Assembly: GCA_024682835.1 (NCBI GenBank)
Contig: JAIKYU010000118.1
Coordinates: 1-43,348, forward strand
From: Lachnospiraceae bacterium
Lineage (GTDB): Bacteria > Bacillota > Clostridia > Lachnospirales > Lachnospiraceae
Length of the DNA: 43,348 nucleotides
Direction of reading: 5' to 3'
Position numbers and translations under genes: made by a program. The notes under the pieces are model-generated. The model searched no databases and was not told the origin of the DNA. It saw only the letters and a program-made list of their open reading frames with translations. Within the stretch, counting starts at the first letter, position 1, and every line of letters starts with the position of its first letter. Below are positions 7,390 to 15,198 of this stretch, one piece after another.

Positions 7390-7953
7390 TTATACTGCCG
7401 GATACGGAATGGCGTTGATCGAATCGTTCAGGATCTGTTCAACATCAACGCCATAGATATCGAGTCCGACAGCCTTGATCAGTTCCACATCCTGTATTCC
7501 GTAAAAACTCTGTGCCATGGTTTTCACATATCCGAAGCCGAATTCTTCGGGAACAAACGCACCACCGGCGGTCGTGACATAATAAAGTTTTTTTGCCGCG
7601 CAAAGCGGTTCGGGTGTTCCTTCCGGTGTGTATCGGAATGTAATCCCCATCACATTGATCTGTTCAAAGTATTGCTTAAGTGCCGCCGGAAAAGAGAGAT
7701 CCCAGTATGGCGCAGCAATTATGATCATAGAGGCCTCGGCGAATTGTCTTGCAAGATCGAACATCGGATCTGACCATGCGCCGGCGGCGATCAGAGAATC
7801 CCTTTTTGCCAGAAAATCGGCATTCACTGTCGGAAAATGTATTTCTGCAAGCCTTACTTCTGCTACTTCGCATTGCAGCTTATGTATCAATGCATCCGCG
7901 AGCCGTCTGGTACGGGATTCTGTTCTGACGCATGCGTTTACAAATAAAACCAT
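7390..7953 (-). CDS. NAD(P)H-dependent FMN oxidoreductase (azoreductase / NAD(P)H:quinone reductase fold)
   Basis: A 187-residue flavodoxin-fold protein. It begins MVLFVNACVRTESRTRRLAD, where the phosphate-binding loop (N-x-C/S-x-R-x-x-S) holds the FMN phosphate. The middle stretch IIIAAPYWDLSFPAALKQYFEQ matches the 'P.wn...p..lk.wiD' segment of AzoR/MdaB proteins, and GGAFVPEEFGFGYVKTMAQSF lies near the second flavin loop. Family members reduce quinones, azo compounds or nitroaromatics with two electrons. The ribosome site GGAAG precedes ATG 7953 by seven bases. It follows the 80-aa membrane protein gene by 36 bases and is probably co-transcribed with it. The substrate is unknown. Confidence 0.85.
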   Translation of the reverse strand: MVLFVNACVRTESRTRRLADALIHKLQCEVAEVRLAEIHFPTVNADFLAKRDSLIAAGAWSDPMFDLARQFAEASMIIIAAPYWDLSFPAALKQYFEQINVMGITFRYTPEGTPEPLCAAKKLYYVTTAGGAFVPEEFGFGYVKTMAQSFYGIQDVELIKAVGLDIYGVDVEQILNDSINAIPYPAV

Positions 7954-7989
7954 CGTTTTCTTCCGAAGATAAAATGCACCGTCAGATGC

Positions 7990-8232
7990 TCAGTCTTCTT
8001 CATGACAGCAGCAATCGTGCTTTTCTTTCTGATCGCAGAGCTTCTTGATCAGGCCCTGCGGCTCATCGATGCTTCCGGAGTTGCCGTTAAAGCTGCCAAG
8101 CGTCGTAAACCTGGACGGCGCAAACTTCATACCGATCACAACGCCCAGAAGAAACAGACATATTCCGGTTAAAACAACCTCCATTCTGCTGCACTTCCCA
8201 CACTGCAGGTTCTCAAAATGCTCTTTGATCAT
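7990..8232 (-). CDS. Small cysteine-rich single-pass membrane protein, unknown function
   Basis: An 80-residue protein with AGGAGG seven bases before ATG 8232. A CxxC pair (QCGKC, about residues 10-14) precedes one membrane helix (VVLTGICLFLLGVVIGMKFA), and the tail ends in CDQKEKHDCCCHEED. The Cys/His-rich ends suggest metal binding or thiol redox chemistry at the membrane face. Its place just upstream of a flavin oxidoreductase is compatible with a redox role, but that is speculation. I do not recognise the family. Confidence 0.65.
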   Translation of the reverse strand: MIKEHFENLQCGKCSRMEVVLTGICLFLLGVVIGMKFAPSRFTTLGSFNGNSGSIDEPQGLIKKLCDQKEKHDCCCHEED

Positions 8233-8317
8233 GATTCAACCTCCTGTTGGATAACGATCCTGTTTCCTTATTACAGCATTATAATCCATCCCAGACACAA
8301 ATGCATCCTCTGATGCC

Positions 8318-8345
8318 TTGACTTTTCCGTCCAATTTAATACAAT
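8318..8345 (+). promoter_or_regulatory. Sigma-A-type promoter of the DUF4143 ATPase operon
   Basis: TTGACT (8318-8323), 16-base spacer, TACAAT (8340-8345): five of six matches in each box. Transcription would begin near 8352, about 23 bases before the chosen ATG at 8375. The -10 box lies inside the inverted repeat 8327-8361. Confidence 0.65.
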
Positions 8346-8361
8346 ATATTAAATTGGACGG
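8327..8361. promoter_or_regulatory. Perfect 14-bp inverted repeat covering promoter and ribosome-site edge (probable operator)
   Basis: CCGTCCAATTTAAT (8327-8340), a 7-base centre, then ATTAAATTGGACGG (8348-8361), with no mismatches. It covers the promoter spacer, the -10 box and the expected start site, and its last base touches the GAGAGGGG ribosome site. A protein bound here would block transcription; a hairpin in the mRNA could only form if transcription began upstream. Operator function is inferred from position and symmetry. Confidence 0.6.
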
Positions 8362-8374
8362 AGAGGGGCAGCAA

Positions 8375-9598
8375 ATGTATATTAAAAGACACGCGGAACT
8401 TACGGTTCAAAAACTTTCAGATATGTTTGGGGCTGTTTTGGTGACGGGGCCGAGGCAGGTTGGCAAAACAACGATGCTCAGAGAATTGTTCGCGAATCTG
8501 GATTATGTTTCTTTTGACGATGCTTTAAACCGTATGATTGCCGCTGATACGCCCAATACATTTTTAAAAGACAATCCGCCGCCCGTTATATATGACGAGG
8601 TACAGAAGGCTCCGGGAATTTTTGACGGCATCAAACAAAACCTTGACAGCAGCAAAAAGAAGGGACAATTCTTTTTAAGCGGATCACAACAGCTCAAAAT
8701 GATGAGCCAAGTGAGTGAATCTCTGTCGGGACGGATTGGGATCATGATTCTTCTCGGACTTTCTCTTCGTGAAAAATATGAGATAAACGATCATACCCCT
8801 TTTCTGGCAACAGACGAATATATGGAAAAGCGGAAAAAGAAATGCCCATCCATTGCATCAAAAGATGTCTGGGAGATGATCTGGCGTGGAAGCATGCCGG
8901 AACTCGAGGTGAATCCTTCATTTGACTGGTCCATTTATTACGGCTCCTATGTGTCAACCTATATTGAACGTGATGTGAAAGACCTTGCGCAAGTGGGGGA
9001 TACGATCAAATTTACAAGATTCATGGAGTTGATGGCTGCCAGAAACGGACAGATGTTGAATCTGCAGACGGTTGCCGGTGAGGTTGGAATAAGCCATCCG
9101 ACCGCGGAAAGATGGCTTTCCATACTTACAGCCTCTCATATTGTTTATTTGATGCGTCCATACAGTAATAGTCTGACAAAAAGGGCAGTGAAAACTCCGA
9201 AGCTGTACTTTCTTGACACAGGACTCGCAGCGTATCTAAGTCACTGGAATTCGGCCGAAGTATTAAAGAACGGAGCCATGTCAGGTGCATTCTTTGAGAC
9301 ATTTGTTATCACCGAGGTGCTGAAAAGCTATTACAATGCAGGTATTTTGGAACCGCCGATCTATTATTACAGAGATAAGGACAAAAAGGAAATTGATCTG
9401 ATCATTGAAGAGAACGGCAGGATTTATCCATATGAGATCAAGCAACATGCAGATCCGTCCGTACGGGATCTGAAAAATTTTGATGTGCTGAACAGGATTG
9501 CGGACGGCCTGACTGGTCCGGGAGGCGTTATCTGCCTGTATGATAAACCGGTCACTTTGAGAGACGCGTATCGTGTGATCCCGATTCAATATTTATAA
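8375..9598 (+). CDS. AAA-type ATPase with DUF4143 domain (COG1373 family)
   Basis: A 407-residue protein. ATG 8375 is chosen because GAGAGGGG lies just upstream; the longer frame's start codon would fall inside the promoter's -35 box. Walker A is GPRQVGKT (residues 25-32), followed by VSFDD, VIYDEVQKAP (Walker B) and FFLSGSQQLKMM (sensor 1). A winged-helix-like stretch (LQTVAGEVGISHPTAERWLSIL) precedes the DUF4143 part, with KLYFLDTGLAAYL and a PD-(D/E)xK-like core …EIDLIIEENGRIYPYEIK…. The family is widespread and poorly understood, with suggested roles in DNA handling or stress. HAD and GNAT genes follow with short gaps. The DNA-binding segment makes autoregulation at the upstream palindrome plausible. 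Confidence 0.9.
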   Translation: MYIKRHAELTVQKLSDMFGAVLVTGPRQVGKTTMLRELFANLDYVSFDDALNRMIAADTPNTFLKDNPPPVIYDEVQKAPGIFDGIKQNLDSSKKKGQFFLSGSQQLKMMSQVSESLSGRIGIMILLGLSLREKYEINDHTPFLATDEYMEKRKKKCPSIASKDVWEMIWRGSMPELEVNPSFDWSIYYGSYVSTYIERDVKDLAQVGDTIKFTRFMELMAARNGQMLNLQTVAGEVGISHPTAERWLSILTASHIVYLMRPYSNSLTKRAVKTPKLYFLDTGLAAYLSHWNSAEVLKNGAMSGAFFETFVITEVLKSYYNAGILEPPIYYYRDKDKKEIDLIIEENGRIYPYEIKQHADPSVRDLKNFDVLNRIADGLTGPGGVICLYDKPVTLRDAYRVIPIQYL

Positions 9599-9616
9599 GC
9601 GGAAAGAGGAGCGATC

Positions 9617-10276
9617 ATGAAGGATTATGATGCGGTTGTTTTTGATATGGACGGAGTCATCTTTGATTCGGAGAGAGCCACCCTGCAGTGCTGGCTGGAA
9701 CTTGCGGACAAATACGGAATACAGGGCATCGAAAAGCCCTATCTCGCCTGCACGGGCACCAATGCGGCAAAGACCAGACAGATCATGCTGGATGCGTACG
9801 GGGAGGATTTTCCGTATGACACATACGCCACGGAGGCATCCCGCATGTTTCATGAGAAATATGACGGCGGCAGGCTTCCGATGAAACCGGGTGTTTGTGA
9901 GATTCTTAATTACCTTAAAAGCAACGGGCGAAAGATCGCGCTGGCCTCCTCTACACGACGCCAGACGGTGATCGCGCAGCTGACAGACGCTTCGATCATT
10001 GATTTCTTCGATGAGGTGGTCACCGGAGACATGGTGACAAAAAGCAAGCCGGAACCGGATATTTTTCTCCTGGCATGTGAACGCATCGATGTAGAACCGA
10101 ACAGAGCCTACGCGATTGAGGACTCCTACAATGGCATCCGTGCCGCCCACAGAGGCGGCCTGCGTCCGATCATGGTTCCGGATCTCAGGCCCGCGGATGA
10201 CGAGATGCGTGCTCTTTCAGAAGCGGTTCTGGATAACCTTGAAGAAGTGATACGCTATCTTTCCGGGAACGATTGA
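9617..10276 (+). CDS. HAD-superfamily hydrolase, beta-phosphoglucomutase-like
   Basis: A 219-residue protein with all four HAD motifs: VFDMDGVIFDSE (nucleophile Asp and acid/base Asp), LASST, SKPEPDIFLL (Lys) and AIEDSYNGIRAA (acidic pair). The helical cap between motifs I and II marks subfamily IA, which includes beta-phosphoglucomutase, phosphoglycolate phosphatase and sugar-phosphatases. The ribosome site AGAGGAG precedes ATG 9617. It lies 18 bases after the DUF4143 gene and 13 before the GNAT gene, so the three probably share a transcript. The substrate cannot be fixed from the sequence, although the acid/base residue and cap favour a sugar phosphate. Confidence 0.88.
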   Translation: MKDYDAVVFDMDGVIFDSERATLQCWLELADKYGIQGIEKPYLACTGTNAAKTRQIMLDAYGEDFPYDTYATEASRMFHEKYDGGRLPMKPGVCEILNYLKSNGRKIALASSTRRQTVIAQLTDASIIDFFDEVVTGDMVTKSKPEPDIFLLACERIDVEPNRAYAIEDSYNGIRAAHRGGLRPIMVPDLRPADDEMRALSEAVLDNLEEVIRYLSGND

Positions 10277-10289
10277 CAGGAGGAGCAGT

Positions 10290-10838
10290 ATGAGAATCAA
10301 AGAAGAAGCGATCACGCTGAAAGATGGGAGAAATCTCACATTAAGATCCCCCGGGGAAAAGGATGCACAGACAATGCTTGATTACGTTATCAGGACTGCG
10401 GAGGAGACCCATTTTCTGATCAGATATCCGGAAGAAGTAAGCATGGATCTTGAACGGGAAAAGAAGATTCTGAATGATCATCTGGAAGCAGACGATTCGG
10501 TATGGTTCACTGTCTTCGACAAAGATAAGGCGGTGGGGAACTGTTCTGTCTCGCGTCACAGGGACCAGATAAAGTTCAGGCACAGATGTGATCTTGCCAT
10601 CGCCATAGAACAGGCTTATTGCGGGCAGGGACTGGGAACCATGCTCATGACGAAGGCGATAGACAGGGCAAGAGAACTGGGCTTTGAACAGATGGAGCTA
10701 GGTGTTTATGCAGATAATGAACAGGCGCAGGCTCTTTACAGAAAGATGGGATTTCAGGAAATGGGCAGGAATATCAGAGCGTTCAAGCTAAAGGACGGCA
10801 CGTATATTGATGAGATCAATATGATCCTGTTTCTGTAA
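10290..10838 (+). CDS. GNAT-family N-acetyltransferase
   Basis: A 182-residue single-domain GNAT. The acetyl-CoA pyrophosphate loop is seen as EQAYCGQGLGTMLM (Q/RxxGxG/A type), followed by LGVYADNEQAQALYRKMGFQEMGR, the usual beta4-alpha4 segment with the Tyr/Asn pattern of small-molecule or ribosomal-protein acetyltransferases. GGAGGAG lies a few bases before ATG 10290. It is the last gene of the DUF4143-HAD-GNAT run; a new strong promoter follows at 10886. The acceptor is unknown. Confidence 0.88.
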   Translation: MRIKEEAITLKDGRNLTLRSPGEKDAQTMLDYVIRTAEETHFLIRYPEEVSMDLEREKKILNDHLEADDSVWFTVFDKDKAVGNCSVSRHRDQIKFRHRCDLAIAIEQAYCGQGLGTMLMTKAIDRARELGFEQMELGVYADNEQAQALYRKMGFQEMGRNIRAFKLKDGTYIDEINMILFL

Positions 10839-10885
10839 ACGGCGTTTCCTGCGAGACTTTGCACGTACAGCGGCCCCGGCTGCTT

Positions 10886-10914
10886 ATGACAACAGAGAAA
10901 AAAGAGAGTATAAT
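10886..10914 (+). promoter_or_regulatory. Strong sigma-A-type promoter for the zinc-ribbon/TPM operon
   Basis: ATGACA (10886-10891), exactly 17 bases, TATAAT (10909-10914). The 5' leader to ATG 10972 is about 50 bases and carries an AGGAGG-like site (AAAGGAGG) before the start. Confidence 0.65.
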
Positions 10915-10971
10915 AGTACAGACGCTGATATCTGTTTTGCCATGGATTCCTTGCGGTAAAGGAGGATAAAA

Positions 10972-12606
10972 ATGATCTCATGTCCCAACTGTGGCGGCAA
11001 CCCACGCTTTGATATCGCGAGTCAGATGCTCCTGTGTCCGAACTGCGGGTCGAAATTCGATGTGGCTTCGTTTCCGGAGGAACAGTCCGGGGCGGATGCG
11101 CAGACAGTGTCCGGTGACCAAGCCGGACAGCCCGACAAGATGCAGGTCACGATCTACACCTGTTCCCAGTGTGGCGGTGAGCTGATGAGCACGGACACGG
11201 ATGCCACGGCCTTCTGCAGTTATTGCGGCTCACACCAGGTTCTTGAAGAGAGACTGTCCGTTCAGGACCGCCCGAAGCGCATCATTCCGTTCAAGATCAC
11301 CAAGGAAGACTGCAAGAAGGCTTATGCGTCAAAACTGAAAAGGAGTCTGTTTGCCCCTAAGGAACTGCATGATACATCGTATATCGACGAGTTCCGGGGT
11401 ATCTATATGCCGTACTGGTCCTATGACTTCACACAGAACGGCAATATCTCGTTCAAGGGAACCACCGAGCACAGGAGCGGCGATTACAGGATCGTGGACT
11501 ACTATGCCCTTTCCGTCGACGCCGATAATGCATTTCGGGGGATCAGCCATGATGCTTCCACATCCTTTGACGACAAGATCTCGGAAAGCCTTGCTCCGTA
11601 CGACAGCAGGCAGGCTGTCCCCTTCAGCACCTCGTATCTGTCAGGCTTTTACGCCGATATCTCCGATGTACAGGATTCAACATACATGCGCGAATCTGCG
11701 GCTATCGCGGCAAGAGCATTCTCGGATGAGGTCAGGGATATACCGGAGTTTAAGAAATATGACATGGAAGAGCCGGATGACGCGTCGATCGTCGATAAGA
11801 CGAAAACCCGCCTCGAATCCGCATCGACAGCCATGTTTCCGGTGTGGTTTCTCTCCTTCAGAAAGGATGACCGCGTGGCCTATGCCGCGATCAACGGTCA
11901 GACAGGCAAAATGACCGCCGATATTCCGATTGACCACGTCCGGTATCTGATCGGCACCGGTCTGGTGGCGGCTGTGATCTGGATCATTCTGCAGTTTGTC
12001 AACATTTCCTCGCTCCGCGGCACGACCCTCACCGTCGTGTTCGGCGCGATGGCCGGCGCGCTGGTGTATGGCATGATCCTGCACCGGCTGGATTCCGAGA
12101 ATAAAAACCGTGAATGGGAAAACTACATGAGAGAGCGCGCGCTCATGAAAGCAAATGAACAGGAATCCGGGGATATGGACAAGAAAAAACGTGGGAAAAA
12201 GAAATCTCCCAAGCCTCCGGAAAAGGATCATTCCGCTATTGGCATCGTTGGAACTGCCGTGTTCTGGCTGATACTCGTGGCGGCCGCCTGTGTGGCCATG
12301 TTAGTCGGATACAGCTGGCTGATCATAGCCGAACCGGTGATTGTTGCCTTCTATGTTTCGCTTGGCTTTTCCGATGCGACGGGCGAACGGGGGAAACTGA
12401 GCAACTGGGTACTGTGCGCGGTTACGGCACTGGGGGTGGTCATATGGGCAGTGAAGCCGTATGAAGACATCATCTATTACGGCTGCTGTGTGCTGATGAT
12501 GATCTGTGTGGTGTGGTGTTTCTTTGACGCACTATATTATTATAACCAGCTGATGACAAGACCCCTACCCCAATTCAATAAACAGGGAGGTGATGACCGT
12601 GCGTGA
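10972..12606 (+). CDS. Zinc-ribbon polytopic membrane protein
   Basis: A 544-residue protein. The N-terminus has two zinc ribbons, CPNCGG…CPNCG (about residues 4-26) and CSQCGG…CSYCG (about 62-86), followed by a soluble beta-rich domain (about 95-320). Five or so membrane helices follow (about 325-345, 350-368, 420-465, 480-497, 505-522), with a Lys-rich cytosolic linker (KKKRGKKKSPKPPEK) near 404-418. It resembles TFIIB-type zinc-ribbon membrane proteins found in Clostridia beside TPM-domain proteins. The downstream TPM gene begins within its last codons, so the two are translationally coupled and may form one complex. The biochemical role is unknown. Confidence 0.75.
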   Translation: MISCPNCGGNPRFDIASQMLLCPNCGSKFDVASFPEEQSGADAQTVSGDQAGQPDKMQVTIYTCSQCGGELMSTDTDATAFCSYCGSHQVLEERLSVQDRPKRIIPFKITKEDCKKAYASKLKRSLFAPKELHDTSYIDEFRGIYMPYWSYDFTQNGNISFKGTTEHRSGDYRIVDYYALSVDADNAFRGISHDASTSFDDKISESLAPYDSRQAVPFSTSYLSGFYADISDVQDSTYMRESAAIAARAFSDEVRDIPEFKKYDMEEPDDASIVDKTKTRLESASTAMFPVWFLSFRKDDRVAYAAINGQTGKMTADIPIDHVRYLIGTGLVAAVIWIILQFVNISSLRGTTLTVVFGAMAGALVYGMILHRLDSENKNREWENYMRERALMKANEQESGDMDKKKRGKKKSPKPPEKDHSAIGIVGTAVFWLILVAAACVAMLVGYSWLIIAEPVIVAFYVSLGFSDATGERGKLSNWVLCAVTALGVVIWAVKPYEDIIYYGCCVLMMICVVWCFFDALYYYNQLMTRPLPQFNKQGGDDRA

Positions 12607-13417
12607 TTGTTCATACAAAAAAACGGGCCGCCTCAGAATATGGGCATTTGTCCAGGCTGCCGTCATCTTCGCCATGACGCTTGGCGCTCCGCTTTTTGCA
12701 TTGTGTGTCAGGGCCGAAGAGGATTCGCAGCAGACCGCGCTTTACGATGTTTATATCGCCGACTACGCCGATCTGCTGACGGTTGAAGAAGAGAATGAAC
12801 TGTACGATGTCATGGTGGAGGGGACCGATTCCGGCAACATGGTGTTTATGACCATTGATGATTCTGCCGGTTACGTATCCAAGGATTATATAGAGATGAT
12901 CTATCAGACAACCGACACCCTGAGGGACACGGATGCGGTCATTTATCTGATAGACATGGACAACCGGATGCTGTGGATCACGGGATACGAGGCGCTGAAG
13001 AAGCTTGTCACGCCTGATTACGCAAATCTGATCACGGATAATGTATACCGGTATGCGGAATCGGGGGATTATGCCTCCTGCGCGATCACAGGTTACAGGC
13101 AGATCGTCCAGCGGGTAAAGGGATCGCGCGTGTCAGGTGCTCTCCGCAGCGTTGGCAATCTGTGCATTGCCGTCATCGCCGCCGAAGTCCTGTGCTTTGC
13201 CTTCGCCTATGTAAGCTCTGCTTCAAGGAAAGCAAAGGACAAAGAGATACTTGATCATGTAGAACAGATCATCAATATTCAGAACCCCTCCGTGAAAAAG
13301 ACGGGAAGTAAGAGAATCTACGATCCGCCGAAGAGTTCTTCGAGCTCCGGCGGCGGAGGCAGATCCGGCGGAGGCGGCGGTGGATTCAGCGGCGGAGGCG
13401 GCGGTCACGGGTTCTGA
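12599..13417 (+). CDS. TPM-domain membrane protein (YgcG-type) with Gly-rich tail
   Basis: About 272 residues. GTG 12599 is preferred because GGGAGGTGAT (12585-12594) gives a good ribosome site; ATG 12593 and GTG 12590 sit too close to it. The order is a signal/anchor helix (IWAFVQAAVIFAMTLGAPLF), the TPM domain (YDVYIADYADLLTVEEENEL … VIYLIDMDNRMLWITGYE), a second membrane helix, and a Ser/Gly-rich C-terminus ending in repeated GGGG blocks with a closing HGF. That matches YgcG-like proteins, whose TPM domain sits outside the membrane. The start overlaps the zinc-ribbon gene by eight bases. Its stop abuts the stop of the convergent GH43 gene (TGA|TCA at 13415-13420). Confidence 0.82.
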   Translation: MRDCSYKKTGRLRIWAFVQAAVIFAMTLGAPLFALCVRAEEDSQQTALYDVYIADYADLLTVEEENELYDVMVEGTDSGNMVFMTIDDSAGYVSKDYIEMIYQTTDTLRDTDAVIYLIDMDNRMLWITGYEALKKLVTPDYANLITDNVYRYAESGDYASCAITGYRQIVQRVKGSRVSGALRSVGNLCIAVIAAEVLCFAFAYVSSASRKAKDKEILDHVEQIINIQNPSVKKTGSKRIYDPPKSSSSSGGGGRSGGGGGGFSGGGGGHGF

Positions 13418-15034
13418 TCAGCCGATCGAGACGGTCATTTTTACCGTAGCCGAACGGATATCCTCGTCTGCCGACATCTGAAAATACGGAGAGCCGTCCG
13501 CACGGAAATGAACTCTTCTGATGCCGTCGCAGCGCAGATGCTCGGTGATATCCGTCTCCGCGTGATAGGCGATCATGAGTTCACCGTCACTGTTTGTGAA
13601 AAACGAATTGTGTCCGGGGCCGTATTCGCCTTTTACGGAGTAGAAGGTCAGAACCGGCGTCACGCTCTTTTCCCATGAGTGCAGATTGAGCAGATCGGCA
13701 TCGGCTTTTGCTGTCAGGAGCCCGAGCGCATAGGTATATCCGTTTGCCGCTCCACCGGAATAGGTGACGTAGACCATGCCGTCTCTTACAAAAGCATGCG
13801 GACCTTCATTGTTGATGGTGCCTGACACGTTTTCCCAGCCATACAGAGGCCTCGTGAGGAGCATGGGGTCGCTCGTGAGCTGCCATGGCCTGTTGTCGTC
13901 GACGGATGCGATATAGAGCATAGAGCCCGAATCCGCGGGCGTGCCGATATTCTCTCTGTAGGACCAGGTGACGTAGGATCCGCTCTCTGCCTTGATATAG
14001 GTCATGTCCAGTGTGATGGCGTCTTCTGCGAGCGGCGTCCCATCCATCTTCAGAACACGAACGGGATCTTCCCAGGCGTCTTCATCCGTTATGCGGCCTG
14101 CCTGCTTTTTCTTCATCATATGACACTGCGGCCCCCATGTGTGGCCACTGACAGCGAACAGAATGTATAACTCGCCGCCGATCACATGGAATTCAGGTGC
14201 CCAGAAGGTCTGCTCGAAGCCTCTTTCGGGATCGAAGGGAAGAATCAGGTGCTCTTCTGCGCCTTCCGCGAAGAGACCTTCCGGATTGTCCGCCTCGCGC
14301 ACATAAAGTCCGATGTCGTTCCGGTTATCGCTTGTCGCGATGAAATACCATTTTCCCTCCCAGGGAAAAAGGACGGGATCGCCGTAGCCCTTTGCCAGCG
14401 GAAACCGGAAGCATTGCTGGTTGATGTGGCCGGTGATGTCACAGGTGCCCTGTTTGTCAAAGCTTATGCCTGACCTGTTCCAGTCCACTTTTTTCTGCCT
14501 TTCGGAACCATCGCTGTAAGTGACGGTCGCGCAGATACGGTCAAGCTCATTTTCAGAGTGAACATGGACATTTTTCGGAACCGTGATGCCGGTACAACGG
14601 ATCGGTTCCCAGTAGAGCAGGGCGTTCCCGGCGATACGGTCATCTATGGCAAGCCGGTCCGACGGGGTCCATTGGAGGATCTCGTTTTTGTCCGTCAGCC
14701 GCTCTTTGCTGAAGTGGATCAGATCCTTTGTCGTCCACAGAAGGACCTGATCCGGGCATGTCTCATCCGGCTCTCCGTGCTCGAGGATTCTGGTGCCGGC
14801 AATTCCGATTGTGTCATCATCCATCTGAAAGATACAGGGGGTTTTTATGCCCTTCGGAATGATGGTATGATCCGCACTGACATCCCCTTCCGCAAAGAGA
14901 ATACCGTAATCGCGGTTGAAGGGGTGCTTCCCGCGGCTGTTCGTTTCGCATGCAATGTGGATACTGTTCGCCAGGCCTTCCGGGTAACAGTCAGCGTCAA
15001 CCGGTTTTGTGTACACATATATCAGAGCGCTCAT
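13418..15034 (-). CDS. Family 43-type glycoside hydrolase (five-bladed beta-propeller)
   Basis: A 538-residue cytoplasmic protein without signal peptide. The N-terminal ~115 residues look like partial propeller blades, and an Ig-like insert lies at about 150-200 (VTYSDGSERQKKVDW). The main propeller follows: GDPVLFPWEGKWYFIATSDN (general-base Asp), FEQTFWAPEFHVIGGELYI, ITLDMTYI (modulating Asp) and GTINNEGPHAFVRDG (catalytic Glu). These are the GH43 signatures of arabinofuranosidases and xylosidases acting on plant arabinoxylan. An intracellular location implies action on imported oligosaccharides. AAAGGA lies eight bases before ATG 15034. An inverted repeat overlaps its promoter. The exact linkage cannot be assigned. 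Confidence 0.85.
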   Translation of the reverse strand: MSALIYVYTKPVDADCYPEGLANSIHIACETNSRGKHPFNRDYGILFAEGDVSADHTIIPKGIKTPCIFQMDDDTIGIAGTRILEHGEPDETCPDQVLLWTTKDLIHFSKERLTDKNEILQWTPSDRLAIDDRIAGNALLYWEPIRCTGITVPKNVHVHSENELDRICATVTYSDGSERQKKVDWNRSGISFDKQGTCDITGHINQQCFRFPLAKGYGDPVLFPWEGKWYFIATSDNRNDIGLYVREADNPEGLFAEGAEEHLILPFDPERGFEQTFWAPEFHVIGGELYILFAVSGHTWGPQCHMMKKKQAGRITDEDAWEDPVRVLKMDGTPLAEDAITLDMTYIKAESGSYVTWSYRENIGTPADSGSMLYIASVDDNRPWQLTSDPMLLTRPLYGWENVSGTINNEGPHAFVRDGMVYVTYSGGAANGYTYALGLLTAKADADLLNLHSWEKSVTPVLTFYSVKGEYGPGHNSFFTNSDGELMIAYHAETDITEHLRCDGIRRVHFRADGSPYFQMSADEDIRSATVKMTVSIG

Positions 15035-15075
15035 GGGATTGTCCTTTCAAAACCAGGAATATGGGTGTCGGTATA

Positions 15076-15104
15076 ATTATACATAAGTTCTTTACGCTTG
15101 TCAG
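15076..15104 (-). promoter_or_regulatory. Sigma-A-type promoter of the GH43 gene
   Basis: Read on the minus strand: CTGACA (complement of 15099-15104), 17 bases, TATAAT (complement of 15076-15081). It lies about 40 bases upstream of ATG 15034 and is overlapped by the inverted repeat 15089-15110. Confidence 0.65.
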
Positions 15105-15110
15105 TAAAGA
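15089..15110. promoter_or_regulatory. Inverted repeat TCTTTAC-N8-GTAAAGA over the GH43 -35 box (candidate operator)
   Basis: Perfect 7-bp arms at 15089-15095 and 15104-15110 span the -35 box of the GH43 promoter. Spacing and position suit a dimeric repressor responding to a sugar. No regulator gene is adjacent, so the protein would act from elsewhere. Confidence 0.45.
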
Positions 15111-15144
15111 GCTGTACAATCCTGTCTGTTTCGGGAAAATCCTG

Positions 15145-15173
15145 TTGTAACATGAAAATCTGAACGGTATAAT
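15145..15173 (+). promoter_or_regulatory. Sigma-A-type promoter of the LUD gene
   Basis: TTGTAA (15145-15150), 17 bases, TATAAT (15168-15173). Expected start near 15180. This excludes the earlier in-frame ATG at 15172, which overlaps the -10 box, as translation start. Confidence 0.6.
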
Positions 15174-15198
15174 GAAAGGTGGAGGGAGGGCTTGGCCA

